Source: an uncultured Alistipes sp. | GTDB lineage: Bacteria > Bacteroidota > Bacteroidia > Bacteroidales > Rikenellaceae | NCBI GenBank assembly: GCA_900770635.1 | Contig: CAAGLB010000043.1 | Coordinates: 1 to 64,000 of the forward strand | Length of the DNA stretch: 64,000 nt | Direction of reading: 5' to 3' | Part shown: positions 7,300-15,674 of the stretch, one piece after another | Layout of the letters: the number at the start of each line of letters is the position of its first letter | Position numbering within the stretch: the stretch's first letter is position 1 | Notes under the pieces: generated by a model | Told to the model about the DNA's origin: nothing | The model's database searches: none | Seen by the model: the letters and a program-made list of their open reading frames with translations, nothing else | Translations under genes and position numbers: made by a program

Positions 7300-8580
7300 C
7301 TAATTAGGTTGTATTATTTTAACTCCACGGATATCAAAATCCTTTTCATTCTTATATGTGTATAGTTCTAATATATGCTTATCAACCATAAGATTGACCA
7401 ACGAGTACAATAATCGTTTATCAAACCCCCTTTTTACTAAAGAGTCAACAACACCTTTTATGGAAACATCTCGACCATCTCTACCAAAAAACTTGATTTC
7501 TTTGGTAATATGAAACTCCTCTGGAATTCTAAACTTCTCATATTCTTCTTGCAATTCAATCTTCCCTAAAACTTTAGGGAGGGCTATCTCCTCAACTGTA
7601 TTTTCTTGCGATTCACTATCTTCTGCCACAACAGTGGAACTGGAAATAATTGAAGCTGATGCATCAAAAAATGCTTGCTTATCCTCTGTAGAGAAAGCAA
7701 AATCCTTAATTAATTTTTCCGCATCCTTAATAACCTTAATGATATACTCTGTATTTTCAGTGGCGATATTCTTATCATTGGCAGACAACAAATTGTTATG
7801 AGCAACCCTATTTCTCACCTCGAATAGCTCCTTCCATTTTTTGTCAAATTGTTTGTCTTGGAACGATTCTTTAAAATATTTAGTGTAATTTCCTTGTAAT
7901 TCACTTTTGAGTTTAGTTAACTCTTCTATTGAACTAGTGTGCATAATCTTATCTACAATCTTGTCAGGGCTGTTAAAGCCCGTGGTTTGTTTGTATATAA
8001 GTTCACCCAAATCATCAAAATCACAAAAAGTCACATCACAATCAATGTAAGAAGAAAATTGTGGTTCATTGTTAGAACGTCTAGTCTTCACTTTATCTTG
8101 CACAGTCTTAGGGGCTGTTACCTCCCACCAATTTAGTCCTACTTTTTGAATAAAGAATTTTACTATAAAACTGCGTAAGTAGTTTTCAACCTTATTAAGT
8201 AGTGGATATATCTCGACTGACAAGTTAGTTGAAATGTCGTCCTTCAAGATTCTTGTATGCAAAAAGCCTATCTTACGCAGATGTATCAATAATTCTTTAC
8301 GGAACTTTTCTAGCGTTTCAAAATTAGAACTAGTCACAAACACAAAAAAGACCGAACTATATTCTAGCTCAGACAGCGAACCGTGCAAATCTGCCGATTT
8401 AACTTCGAGAGTTATTTTAGTCTTATCATCAATTATTTGGTTATCCGAAATAATAGGATCATCACCCCACAACTTACCGCTATAAGATATTGCACGAAGT
8501 AAGCGTTTTTCTGTAGTTATTTCAGATTTGCCAGAATCATCTATAATCAATAACTCGTAGCTGTACTTTTCTTTCCCCAT
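7300..8580 (-). CDS. HEPN-like domain protein, 426 aa
   Basis: The central part resembles a Swt1/Apea-type HEPN domain. YPLLNKVENYLRSFI at residues 125-139 is the usual first helix, GLNWWEV follows at about 148, and RNRVAH at 256-261 gives the R-x4-H motif that serves as RNase active site in many HEPN proteins. The first 120 residues look like an alpha/beta domain and the last 110 are mixed and unrecognised. There is no signal peptide or membrane helix. HEPN proteins often act as toxins or RNA-cleaving defence effectors, which is a plausible but unproven role in this island. Confidence 0.65.
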   Translation of the reverse strand: MGKEKYSYELLIIDDSGKSEITTEKRLLRAISYSGKLWGDDPIISDNQIIDDKTKITLEVKSADLHGSLSELEYSSVFFVFVTSSNFETLEKFRKELLIHLRKIGFLHTRILKDDISTNLSVEIYPLLNKVENYLRSFIVKFFIQKVGLNWWEVTAPKTVQDKVKTRRSNNEPQFSSYIDCDVTFCDFDDLGELIYKQTTGFNSPDKIVDKIMHTSSIEELTKLKSELQGNYTKYFKESFQDKQFDKKWKELFEVRNRVAHNNLLSANDKNIATENTEYIIKVIKDAEKLIKDFAFSTEDKQAFFDASASIISSSTVVAEDSESQENTVEEIALPKVLGKIELQEEYEKFRIPEEFHITKEIKFFGRDGRDVSIKGVVDSLVKRGFDKRLLYSLVNLMVDKHILELYTYKNEKDFDIRGVKIIQPN

Positions 8581-8668
8581 AATAGTTGATAATTTGTGTT
8601 TTGTGCAAATTTAATAAATATTTTCAATGTTTGCAATACCAGGCTATTTATATTCAGTACAAAATCTC

Positions 8669-8676
8669 TATCTTTG
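8669..8676 (+). promoter_or_regulatory. -7 promoter element for the GIY-YIG gene
   Basis: TATCTTTG matches the Bacteroidota -7 consensus TAnnTTTG and lies 18 nt before the ATG at 8694. Confidence 0.6.
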
Positions 8677-8693
8677 TATTAAATAGTTAATAT

Positions 8694-9764
8694 ATGATAG
8701 GCATTATCTATAAATATACTAGCCCTGCTGATAAGGTATATATTGGCCAAACCACACAAGAGAGACGAAGGAGAAAGACTTTTTTAAATCTTAATAAATC
8801 TTATGGTGGAGATAAAATCGACGCAGCAAGGGCTAAATATGGACCTGAAACTTTTCACTACGAAGTACTATACTCCTCATATTTTAAAACCAAGGAGGAA
8901 GCAACCATTGTGTTAGATGAACTAGAGGAATATTATATTCGAGAATATGACACATATACAAATGGATATAATATGACTTTTGGAGGATATACTAATAGGG
9001 GATTTAAATATTCTGATGAACAAAAAGCCATAATGAGTGATAGTCGTCGAGGACGAAAATTACGCCAAAGAACTAACGAAGAAAAAGCATATCATAGTGA
9101 TGTTATGAAAGCAAAGTGGGCATCGTCAGAATATCGCAATTTAAGAGTTGCTATAAATAATTCTCAAGAACATAAATTGAAATTGAGCAATAGCTTGCGA
9201 GGTGAAAATAATGGGATGTATGGCAAATGTCACACAGATGAGGCTAAACAAAAGATGTCCACTGCGAGAATGGGGGAGAAAAATCATTGGTTTGGGAAAG
9301 TGAAGTCAGAGGAGTATAGAAACAAAATCAGGAAAAGCACATCAAGATTCCACAAAGAAAATGAAGTTTCTACACAAACAAGGCGACTGATTAGCGAAAA
9401 ATGTAGTGTGGCTGTAGAACAATATACAAAGCATAATGAATATGTATGTACATTCCGTTCTATCATAGAGGCTAGTCGTATATTAAACATTGATGCAAGT
9501 GCCATTACAAAATGTTGTAAGAATACGCGGGGTTCAGCAGGAGGTTATAGATGGAAGTATGTAGAAAAAACGGAACAATTGCCAAATTTAAACACGGATC
9601 AATACACTCAACAGGAGTGGGTAACGACCGCTGAGGCTGTTGCTTTGAGTGGAAGACCTAGAAATGTTATATATTACCATATAAAACATCATAATCTCCC
9701 ATCAATTAGGAATGGGCGAACTCTTAAGATACATATGCCGAGCCTTCAACAAATACTGCAATAA
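8694..9764 (+). CDS. GIY-YIG homing-type endonuclease with NUMOD motifs
   Basis: 356 residues. The N-terminal nuclease has GIIYKYTSP (residues 3-11), KVYIGQT (16-22) and an Arg-rich helix after it. ELEEYYIREYDT and NMTFGG near residues 80-102 supply the likely catalytic Glu. Residues 105-230 carry repeated short NUMOD3-type DNA-binding motifs, such as SDEQKAIMSDSRRG, GENNGMYGK and GEKNHWFGK. An IENR/NUMOD1-like segment (residues 245-295) and a C-terminal helix-turn-helix (residues 310-350) follow. This is the layout of free-standing phage-type homing endonucleases. It is AT-rich, has its own promoter and is probably a mobile passenger in the island. Confidence 0.88.
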   Translation: MIGIIYKYTSPADKVYIGQTTQERRRRKTFLNLNKSYGGDKIDAARAKYGPETFHYEVLYSSYFKTKEEATIVLDELEEYYIREYDTYTNGYNMTFGGYTNRGFKYSDEQKAIMSDSRRGRKLRQRTNEEKAYHSDVMKAKWASSEYRNLRVAINNSQEHKLKLSNSLRGENNGMYGKCHTDEAKQKMSTARMGEKNHWFGKVKSEEYRNKIRKSTSRFHKENEVSTQTRRLISEKCSVAVEQYTKHNEYVCTFRSIIEASRILNIDASAITKCCKNTRGSAGGYRWKYVEKTEQLPNLNTDQYTQQEWVTTAEAVALSGRPRNVIYYHIKHHNLPSIRNGRTLKIHMPSLQQILQ

Positions 9765-9793
9765 CAGAATTACATTTATCATAGATTTGCACA

Positions 9794-9931
9794 TCAATAT
9801 TCCTCCTCGTAATCATAGTTGTCGTATGACGAGTCATAGTCGCGAGTGTTGTCGTGCGAGGTGCTGTCCAAGTCATCATCGAACAGCTCCTCATAAATCC
9901 ACGCTGCAAGCAGCCAATCCCAGAATGACAT
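9794..9931 (-). CDS. Small acidic protein, 45 aa
   Basis: A minus-strand frame from ATG at 9931 to TGA at 9794. It begins MSFWDWLLAAWIYEEL, a Trp-rich amphipathic start, and ends in a strongly acidic stretch of D, S and Y. The composition is too biased to be chance, and the start has a purine-rich region upstream. I do not recognise it. It could be a small regulator, an inhibitor or an antitoxin-like peptide. It stands between the GIY-YIG gene and the DprA-like gene, on the opposite strand to both. Confidence 0.5.
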   Translation of the reverse strand: MSFWDWLLAAWIYEELFDDDLDSTSHDNTRDYDSSYDNYDYEEEY

Positions 9932-10153
9932 AACAAAAACAATTAAGGGTTATTTTGCAAAGTAACCCTGAGTTTTTGACAACTTTTGACAAAAGGCAAA
10001 AAGAGAAAAAGCCGAAACTTTTTCTCTCCACTCGCAATCCACACAGTTAAAAACCCACTATGTGTGCACCCGAAATCTGGCGATGTGTCGCAAAGATAAC
10101 AAATTCCAACATAAGAGTTTTTCATAAATTCACGCTTTCTCAAAAATTTTCTA

Positions 10154-10161
10154 TATCTTTG
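10154..10161 (+). promoter_or_regulatory. -7 promoter element upstream of the DprA-like gene
   Basis: TATCTTTG fits TAnnTTTG. Transcription would start near 10168, leaving an unusually long leader of about 250 nt before the ATG at 10423. Confidence 0.6.
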
Positions 10162-10177
10162 TAATGGCTTATGGCTT

Positions 10178-10366
10178 TTGCCGTTGAGCCGTACATATTT
10201 GATTGGATATTTTTTGACGATTCTTCAGTATCTAAACTTGGCGGTTAAGACTTTCAAGAAGAACGACAACAAAATGTCCACGCAAGGTTGCATATACTCA
10301 CCTCTGACATTGGCTCAGTGTGTGCATATATCATCCGGCGTGGGCGTTTGTGTTGCTTATTCTTGA
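10178..10366 (+). CDS. Possible leader peptide or small gene, 62 aa
   Basis: A TTG-started frame directly after the promoter at 10154, ending in TGA at 10364-10366. An internal ATG at about 10274 would give a 30-residue peptide starting MSTQGCIYSPLTLAQCVHIS. It could equally be non-coding leader RNA of the DprA-like gene. Support is positional only. Confidence 0.25.
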   Translation: MPLSRTYLIGYFLTILQYLNLAVKTFKKNDNKMSTQGCIYSPLTLAQCVHISSGVGVCVAYS

Positions 10367-10422
10367 AAGGGGCAGCCAAGGCCTGGATACTGGATAAGTT
10401 AACACAGCGCCTGCGCTTTTTT

Positions 10423-10878
10423 ATGGACTTATCCGGAAATAAGGACTTGCTCGATAGAGAGTTGGTGGCATTCTTCGCTTCTCGTAATGCACCACCCGAG
10501 GCGCTCGAACTCGCTACTCGCTGGGCGCAAGAAATAGCGCAGACCGACAAGATAGTCATCAGCGGATTTCACTCGCCAATCGAACGCGCAGTATTAGATA
10601 TTTTACTCGCTCACAGATGCTCAGTTGTAGTGACACTCGGCCGCTCATTATTCCGCAAAATCCCCGCACATCTACAAGCCGCCTACGACGAAAATCGACT
10701 CCTTTTCGTGTCGTTCCGCAACTACTCTCGCCACTCATATTGCAACTCCCAGATCCGCAACTGGGCAACCGCCAATCTTGCCGACGAACTCGTCTTCGCT
10801 CCATTTGACGACATGAGCCAACTCTCAACACTGCATTTCACCTACTCAACTAGCTCAACTCCCTGTTTTATTTTGTAG
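10423..10878 (+). CDS. DprA-like (SMF/Rossmann) protein, short form
   Basis: Start placed at the ATG at 10423 (MDLSGNKDLL), giving 151 residues; the frame extends upstream but with poor coding character. KIVISGFHSPIERAVLDILL matches the nucleotide-binding core of the DprA/SMF fold. VVVTLGRSLFRKIP, LLFVSF and a final NLADELVFAPF follow in the order seen in short DprA-like proteins of Bacteroidales. Full-length DprA loads RecA on incoming single-stranded DNA; this short form lacks the extra domains. It sits 75 bp before hsdM, so a role linked to incoming DNA is suggested by context only. Confidence 0.65.
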   Translation: MDLSGNKDLLDRELVAFFASRNAPPEALELATRWAQEIAQTDKIVISGFHSPIERAVLDILLAHRCSVVVTLGRSLFRKIPAHLQAAYDENRLLFVSFRNYSRHSYCNSQIRNWATANLADELVFAPFDDMSQLSTLHFTYSTSSTPCFIL

Positions 10879-10952
10879 TAGATTTCAAAAATGGTTCTCT
10901 TTTTTGCTCTCTCGTAAAAAAATAGTTACCTTTACTACAAAATTTAACTACT

Positions 10953-12464
10953 ATGGCTAAACTTAACACGGCAGATATCGGTTTTGAAGATCAGATTTGG
11001 AAGGCGGCGGACAAGATGCGTGGCAACCTTGACGCCTCGGAGTATAAATCTGTGGTGCTTGGTCTTATCTTTTTGAAGTATATTTCGGACAAGTTCGAGG
11101 CTCGCTACCAGGCACTTGTCGATGAGGACGAGGGCTTCGAGGAGGATAAGGATGAGTACACCGCCGAGAATATCTTCTATGTCCCTACGGATGCTCGCTG
11201 GTCAGTCATCGCAGCTGCGGCTCATACTCCCGAGATTGGCACTACTATCGACAACGCTATGCGTGCTATCGAGAAGGAGAACCGCCGACTGAAAGATATT
11301 CTGCCCAAGAACTTCGCACGCCCCGAGCTCGACAAGCGTCGCTTGGGCGATGTGGTCGATCTGTTCACCAATATCAAGATGCACGAGCACGGCGACTCGA
11401 AGGATATCCTCGGTCGTGCCTACGAATACTGCCTCTCGAAGTTCGCTGAGGCGGAGGGCAAGCTGGCGGGCGAATTTTACACCCCTGCCTGCATTGTCAA
11501 GACCCTTGTTAATGTCTTGGAACCCTACGCAGGGCGTGTCTATGACCCTTGCTGTGGCTCGGGCGGTATGTTTGTGCAGTCGGCAAAGTTCATCGAGAGC
11601 CACGCCGGCAATATCAACCAAATCTCGGTCTATGGCCAGGACTCCAACCCTACAACCTGGAAGATGGCGCAGATGAACTTGGCTATTCGTGGCATCGAGG
11701 CGGACCTCGGACAGTATAACGCCGACACCTTCTTTGGCGACTGCCACCCAACCTTGAAGGCTGACTTTGTCTTGGCAAACCCACCTTTCAACCTTTCGGA
11801 TTGGGGCGCAGACAAACTTGCTGACGATGTGCGTTGGAAGTTCGGTACACCACCTAATGGCAATGCTAACTTTGCGTGGATTCAGCATATTATCCACCAC
11901 CTTGCACCTGCGGGCAGGGCGGGCGTTGTGCTTGCCAATGGCTCACTGTCGAGCCAGAGCGGTGGCGAGGGCGATATTCGCCGTAAGTTGGTCGAGGCTG
12001 ACTTGGTAGATTGTATCGTGGCTATGCCGTCGCAGTTGTTCTACACTACGCAGATACCCGTTTCGATTTGGTTTTTCAATAAGGCAAAAAAGCAGAAGGG
12101 CAAGACTTTGTTTATCGACGCCCGCAACCTCGGCACGATGGTTACCCGCAAACTGCGTGAGCTGACAGATGGCGCGGAGGGCGATATTATGCGTATTGCC
12201 GACACTTACAAGAAGTTCACTGATGGCACGCTTGCCGATGAAAAGGGCTTTTGTGCGGTGGTGGATATTCAGAAGATTGCCGAGCAGGACTATATCCTCA
12301 CCCCGGGCCGCTATGTAGGCATTGCCGAGCAGGAGCAGGACGCCGAGCCATTCGAGGAGAAGATGTCGCGCCTTACGGGCGAACTCGCCACCCTTTTTGA
12401 GCAGTCGCATACCCTCGAAGCCGAAATCAAAAAACAACTCGAAAGTATTGGGTATAAATTGTAA
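10953..12464 (+). CDS. hsdM: Type I restriction-modification DNA methyltransferase subunit
   Basis: 503 residues, normal length. An N-terminal helical domain (residues 5-130) is followed by the catalytic N6-adenine methylase. The S-adenosylmethionine motif DPCCGSGGMF is at 198-207, the catalytic NPPF at 276-279, and the preceding GEFYTP at 173-178 is characteristic of HsdM. HsdM pairs with HsdS to methylate adenine at the split target and with HsdR to restrict unmodified DNA. A near-consensus -7 box, TACCTTTA, lies at 10928-10935. The gene ends 5 bp before the next start, so the two are cotranscribed. Confidence 0.97.
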   Translation: MAKLNTADIGFEDQIWKAADKMRGNLDASEYKSVVLGLIFLKYISDKFEARYQALVDEDEGFEEDKDEYTAENIFYVPTDARWSVIAAAAHTPEIGTTIDNAMRAIEKENRRLKDILPKNFARPELDKRRLGDVVDLFTNIKMHEHGDSKDILGRAYEYCLSKFAEAEGKLAGEFYTPACIVKTLVNVLEPYAGRVYDPCCGSGGMFVQSAKFIESHAGNINQISVYGQDSNPTTWKMAQMNLAIRGIEADLGQYNADTFFGDCHPTLKADFVLANPPFNLSDWGADKLADDVRWKFGTPPNGNANFAWIQHIIHHLAPAGRAGVVLANGSLSSQSGGEGDIRRKLVEADLVDCIVAMPSQLFYTTQIPVSIWFFNKAKKQKGKTLFIDARNLGTMVTRKLRELTDGAEGDIMRIADTYKKFTDGTLADEKGFCAVVDIQKIAEQDYILTPGRYVGIAEQEQDAEPFEEKMSRLTGELATLFEQSHTLEAEIKKQLESIGYKL

Positions 12465-12469
12465 AGTGT

Positions 12470-13180
12470 ATGTGTTCTTGGGGACTTAGTGAATGGGGCG
12501 ATATTGCCAACATTGTAATAGCAGTTGCATCAGTAGCAACGGCTATTGTGACTGCTTGTATGCTTATAAAACAACATAAGCTACAGCGAGAACAACTTAA
12601 TGCTCAACAATTAGAGCATCAACCCATATTTGAATTAATTCAATGTGAAGACTCTTTTACGATCTCCGCAAAAGGAGCATCAATGGTTGCACCTGCAAAA
12701 ATAGAAATAACCCCTATTATCACCATTGAACCTGCTAAATCAGTATTGGAAGATGGTAGATATCGCCGTTATCTTGTTACGATTCCTTATCAGAGATATG
12801 TTACGATTAAGCCAACTAATAATCTATCAGGTCATATAGTAGAGTGCCAAAATGTCGATGCTGATAAATTATTAAGATTAAAACATATTGCAGAGAATGT
12901 TGAGCTATGGCTGAAGCGTCCGACTTGCTCGGGTATTGTAGGGGAGGATTTACCTGTATATACTAAAGACCTTATAAAGATTGAGTATGTTGATATGTAC
13001 AAAATCAAACGAATACTCTATTATTTCGGAACGAATGAAATTCCACAGTGGCTCTATGATATAATGCAAGAGGGAATACATGACCACCCATTTGGGCCGT
13101 ATGATATATCTGACATAAACACAGACTTTGTGATTCAAGAGATTCGTAAATTTAGGCATAAATTACCATATAACGAGTAA
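12470..13180 (+). CDS. Membrane-anchored protein inside the type I locus, 236 aa
   Basis: One hydrophobic helix at residues 11-34 (IANIVIAVASVATAIVTACM) is followed by a short charged coiled-coil-like stretch and a beta-rich soluble part facing the cytoplasm. I do not recognise the family. It starts 5 bp after hsdM and shares its transcription. It is more AT-rich than hsdM, which suggests a separately acquired insert. A membrane-tethered sensor or effector that works with restriction is possible but only inferred. Confidence 0.7.
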   Translation: MCSWGLSEWGDIANIVIAVASVATAIVTACMLIKQHKLQREQLNAQQLEHQPIFELIQCEDSFTISAKGASMVAPAKIEITPIITIEPAKSVLEDGRYRRYLVTIPYQRYVTIKPTNNLSGHIVECQNVDADKLLRLKHIAENVELWLKRPTCSGIVGEDLPVYTKDLIKIEYVDMYKIKRILYYFGTNEIPQWLYDIMQEGIHDHPFGPYDISDINTDFVIQEIRKFRHKLPYNE

Positions 13181-13190
13181 GTACATCATT

Positions 13191-13361
13191 ATGAGCAGCA
13201 AGATTGATGATTATAACGCACTTGTAAATATCATTGAAAGAATTATTAGAGCAACAAGTGATCCTCACGAGAAGGAGGGTTTAGATAAAGCCTTTGACAT
13301 TGTTCATGGAGTAGGTGAAGGGTTAGAGGTATTAAGTGATGACTCAAAACAGAAAGAGTAA
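13191..13361 (+). CDS. Very small protein, 56 aa
   Basis: ATG at 13191 to TAA at 13359-13361, starting 10 bp after the membrane protein gene. The sequence, MSSKIDDYNALVNIIERII to ...LSDDSKQKE, is helical, acidic at the end and of typical coding composition. No family is recognised. The tight spacing argues for translation in the same operon as hsdM. It could be a small partner, such as an inhibitor, of the membrane protein before it. Confidence 0.55.
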   Translation: MSSKIDDYNALVNIIERIIRATSDPHEKEGLDKAFDIVHGVGEGLEVLSDDSKQKE

Positions 13362-13362
13362 T

Positions 13363-13370
13363 TATATTTG
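13363..13370 (+). promoter_or_regulatory. -7 promoter element before the Abi_C-type gene
   Basis: TATATTTG fits TAnnTTTG and lies directly after the stop of the 56-residue frame. It would allow the Abi_C-type gene and hsdS to be expressed separately from hsdM. Confidence 0.45.
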
Positions 13371-13437
13371 TTAAGTTAATGACATTTGCCGTCATAATTG
13401 TATATAAAAAAGGTTTTAATTAAGTGTGAATGAATAT

Positions 13438-14187
13438 ATGGAATTGATTTCACCAAAACATAGGGTGCGTATAATAAGTCAAATCGCTGAAAAGTTAACC
13501 TCAGAATTTAGAGATAGTAATGAACTTTACACCTATTTTAGAGGTTGGCAACAATACGCAAAATTTGAGATTAAGCATCCTGCATTATCATTCATGAACA
13601 AAAATGTAGATGTTTATGAAACATTGAGTATTGTCGACATTGAATTATTGATAAAGATTGCTTTGGATTTAGGTGTTGATGTCCCTGGCGTTATACCCTC
13701 AATTCCAATTTTTCGAAATACGATAAAAGCCGAATACCCAACTACTGATGCGACTTTCGCTAAGGCATATAAAGATATTGAAACAGATCCAGACGCGGCA
13801 ATAGGCTTTGCTAATTCTGCGCTCGAAAGTCTTATTAAGGAGATATTGAAAGATAAACGTATTTCAGTAGAATGGAAGGAAACGGATACGTTATATTCTT
13901 TAGCTGGGTCATTGCTTGATGAGTTCAAACTAAAACCCAAAGCTAATATGCCTAAAGAGATAAAGACAATTGGATCATCTCTTTTAGCAATATCAAGTGG
14001 AATAGAAAAGTTGCGTAGTGATAAAACACTTTTTCATGGTAAGACAGAAGGTGATTATATAGTTTCTGATTCTACATATGCGCATCTAATATTTAATAGC
14101 GTATGTACAGTAGGCATGTTCATAAAATCATTTTATGACGAACACTATCCTAAAAGAGGTAGAAAGAAAAAGAATATTGTACAATGA
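13438..14187 (+). CDS. Abortive infection family protein (Abi_C type)
   Basis: I use the ATG at 13438 (MELISPKHRVRII); an in-frame GTG at 13426 would add four residues. The C-terminal 120 residues resemble the Abi_C domain: DPDAAIGFANSALESLIKEI, a central SLAGSLLDEFKL, then SSGIEKLRSDKTLFHGK and a final helix. Proteins of this type are tied to growth arrest or death on phage infection, but the mechanism of this subfamily is not known to me. The N-terminal 100 residues are unrecognised. The stop overlaps the hsdS start by 4 nt (ATGA), so Abi_C-type protein and specificity subunit are translationally coupled. Confidence 0.75.
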   Translation: MELISPKHRVRIISQIAEKLTSEFRDSNELYTYFRGWQQYAKFEIKHPALSFMNKNVDVYETLSIVDIELLIKIALDLGVDVPGVIPSIPIFRNTIKAEYPTTDATFAKAYKDIETDPDAAIGFANSALESLIKEILKDKRISVEWKETDTLYSLAGSLLDEFKLKPKANMPKEIKTIGSSLLAISSGIEKLRSDKTLFHGKTEGDYIVSDSTYAHLIFNSVCTVGMFIKSFYDEHYPKRGRKKKNIVQ

Positions 14188-15296
14188 TTATGACCGAGTG
14201 GAAAACATATAGATTGGGAAATATACTTAATTTTAGAAGAGGACACGATTTGCCTAAAACCCAAATGGTTGATGGCAAAATTCCTGTTGCTGGCTCTAAT
14301 GGAATTATAGGTTATCATAATGTTTCTACACCTATTGAGCCTTGTATCACAATAGGGCGTAGCGGTAATGTAGGTACTCCATATATTTATGATAGGTGTT
14401 GGGCGCATAATACGGTGTTGTATATAGATGATTTCAAAGGTAATGACCCATTGTATTTATATTATCTTCTCAAAACAATTCCGCTTGCATCTTATGGAGG
14501 TGGTAGTGCCGTCCCAACACTAAATAGGAATCATATACACCCAATCGAGATAAAACATACTCCGTCGTTGGAGAAGCAGAGGAGGATTGCGGGGATATTG
14601 GGTGCGATAGATGATAAAATCGAAAACAATCGCCGTATAAACACCAACCTCGAACTCCAAGCCCAAGCACTCTATAAACAATGGTTTGTAGATAATTGCA
14701 GTGATAATTGGGAAGAAAAACAACTTGGAGAGATTGCATTACACATTACCGATGGAGTACATAATACAGTGATAGACTCGCCAAATGGAGAATACTATTT
14801 GTTGAGTTGTAAAAATATAAAAAGTGGGCAATTGTTCATTGGTAGCAACGAAAGGCGAATAGACCATGAAACATTTACAAAGCTACGTAAAAGAACAAGA
14901 CTATCGCAGGGTGATATTTTAGTGACATCCGTAGGAACAGTTGGAGAAATGTATTTAGTTAATGAATCTCCAACAAATTATGAATTTCAAAGAAGTGTTG
15001 CCATCATTAAACCCAATCAAGATATTATAAGTTCATACTTTTTGTATGCGGCTTTATTGTATCAGCGGAATGAGATTAAACATCTCGCACACGGAGCGGT
15101 ACAACAATGTATATTCATATCAGATTTGAAAGAGTATTCATTGATAGTACCTAATAGAAGTGATATATCAGCCTTTGATGCAGTCGTTGCACCAATGTTT
15201 AATAAAATCGGAGAGTTGCAAAAAGAAAACGAAACCCTCGCCACCCTCCGAGACACCTTGTTGCCAAAATTGATGAATGACGAAATAAAATTGTAG
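14184..15296 (+). CDS. hsdS: Type I restriction specificity subunit
   Basis: 370 residues with two target recognition domains. The first (about residues 5-130) ends in the conserved helix SLEKQRRIAGILGAIDDKIE. The second (about 165-340) ends in the matching helix IGELQKENETLATLRDTLLP. HsdS sets the bipartite DNA target and the two helices set the spacing between its halves. A second possible ATG lies 6 nt downstream. There is only one hsdS and no partial copies in the window, so no sign of specificity switching by recombination. The recognition domains are AT-rich, as is usual for horizontally exchanged specificity genes. Confidence 0.95.
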   Translation: MIMTEWKTYRLGNILNFRRGHDLPKTQMVDGKIPVAGSNGIIGYHNVSTPIEPCITIGRSGNVGTPYIYDRCWAHNTVLYIDDFKGNDPLYLYYLLKTIPLASYGGGSAVPTLNRNHIHPIEIKHTPSLEKQRRIAGILGAIDDKIENNRRINTNLELQAQALYKQWFVDNCSDNWEEKQLGEIALHITDGVHNTVIDSPNGEYYLLSCKNIKSGQLFIGSNERRIDHETFTKLRKRTRLSQGDILVTSVGTVGEMYLVNESPTNYEFQRSVAIIKPNQDIISSYFLYAALLYQRNEIKHLAHGAVQQCIFISDLKEYSLIVPNRSDISAFDAVVAPMFNKIGELQKENETLATLRDTLLPKLMNDEIKL

Positions 15297-15302
15297 ATGT
15301 GA

Positions 15303-15584
15303 ATGAAAAGTAAGGAGATTAAACAATATAAAAAACAATTGATAGCATTGTCGTTGACAATGTCTGTCGGAAAAGTTATACAACTACACGAAAATATTGT
15401 TGCAAAATTGAGAGAAGACGGACTCGAAGATTATGCTTGTAGGGCTGAGAAAATCAGATTCTTTCCACAATTAGAAACAGCAGATGCAAATAGAGTTAAT
15501 ATAATACAGTTTGCTGTACAAAATGGTGTAAATAGTCTAGTTACTCTATTAGATGAACTATTAACAGAAAAAAAGATAGACTGA
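15303..15584 (+). CDS. Small protein downstream of hsdS, 93 aa
   Basis: Starts 6 bp after hsdS at an ATG and is in the same transcription unit. The protein is helical and basic at its start (MKSKEIKQYKKQLIA) with an amphipathic centre. It has no membrane helix and no recognised domain. Position suggests an accessory factor of the type I system or part of a small cassette with the membrane proteins that follow. Confidence 0.6.
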   Translation: MKSKEIKQYKKQLIALSLTMSVGKVIQLHENIVAKLREDGLEDYACRAEKIRFFPQLETADANRVNIIQFAVQNGVNSLVTLLDELLTEKKID

Positions 15585-15586
15585 AT

Positions 15587-15673
15587 TTGTGGCTCTGGGG
15601 TATATCAATTGGGTTGTCTATAATTGCAATTGTTATATCTATTGGACTTTGGCTAATCGATAAATTGTGTTAG
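15587..15673 (+). CDS. Possible membrane micropeptide, 28 aa
   Basis: A TTG-started frame 2 nt after the previous stop encodes a nearly pure membrane helix (WGISIGLSIIAIVISIGLWL) with a short tail, ending 1 nt before the ATG of the next gene. No ATG is available. The tight packing and hydrophobic character are the only support. Confidence 0.3.
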   Translation: MWLWGISIGLSIIAIVISIGLWLIDKLC

Positions 15674-15674
15674 T

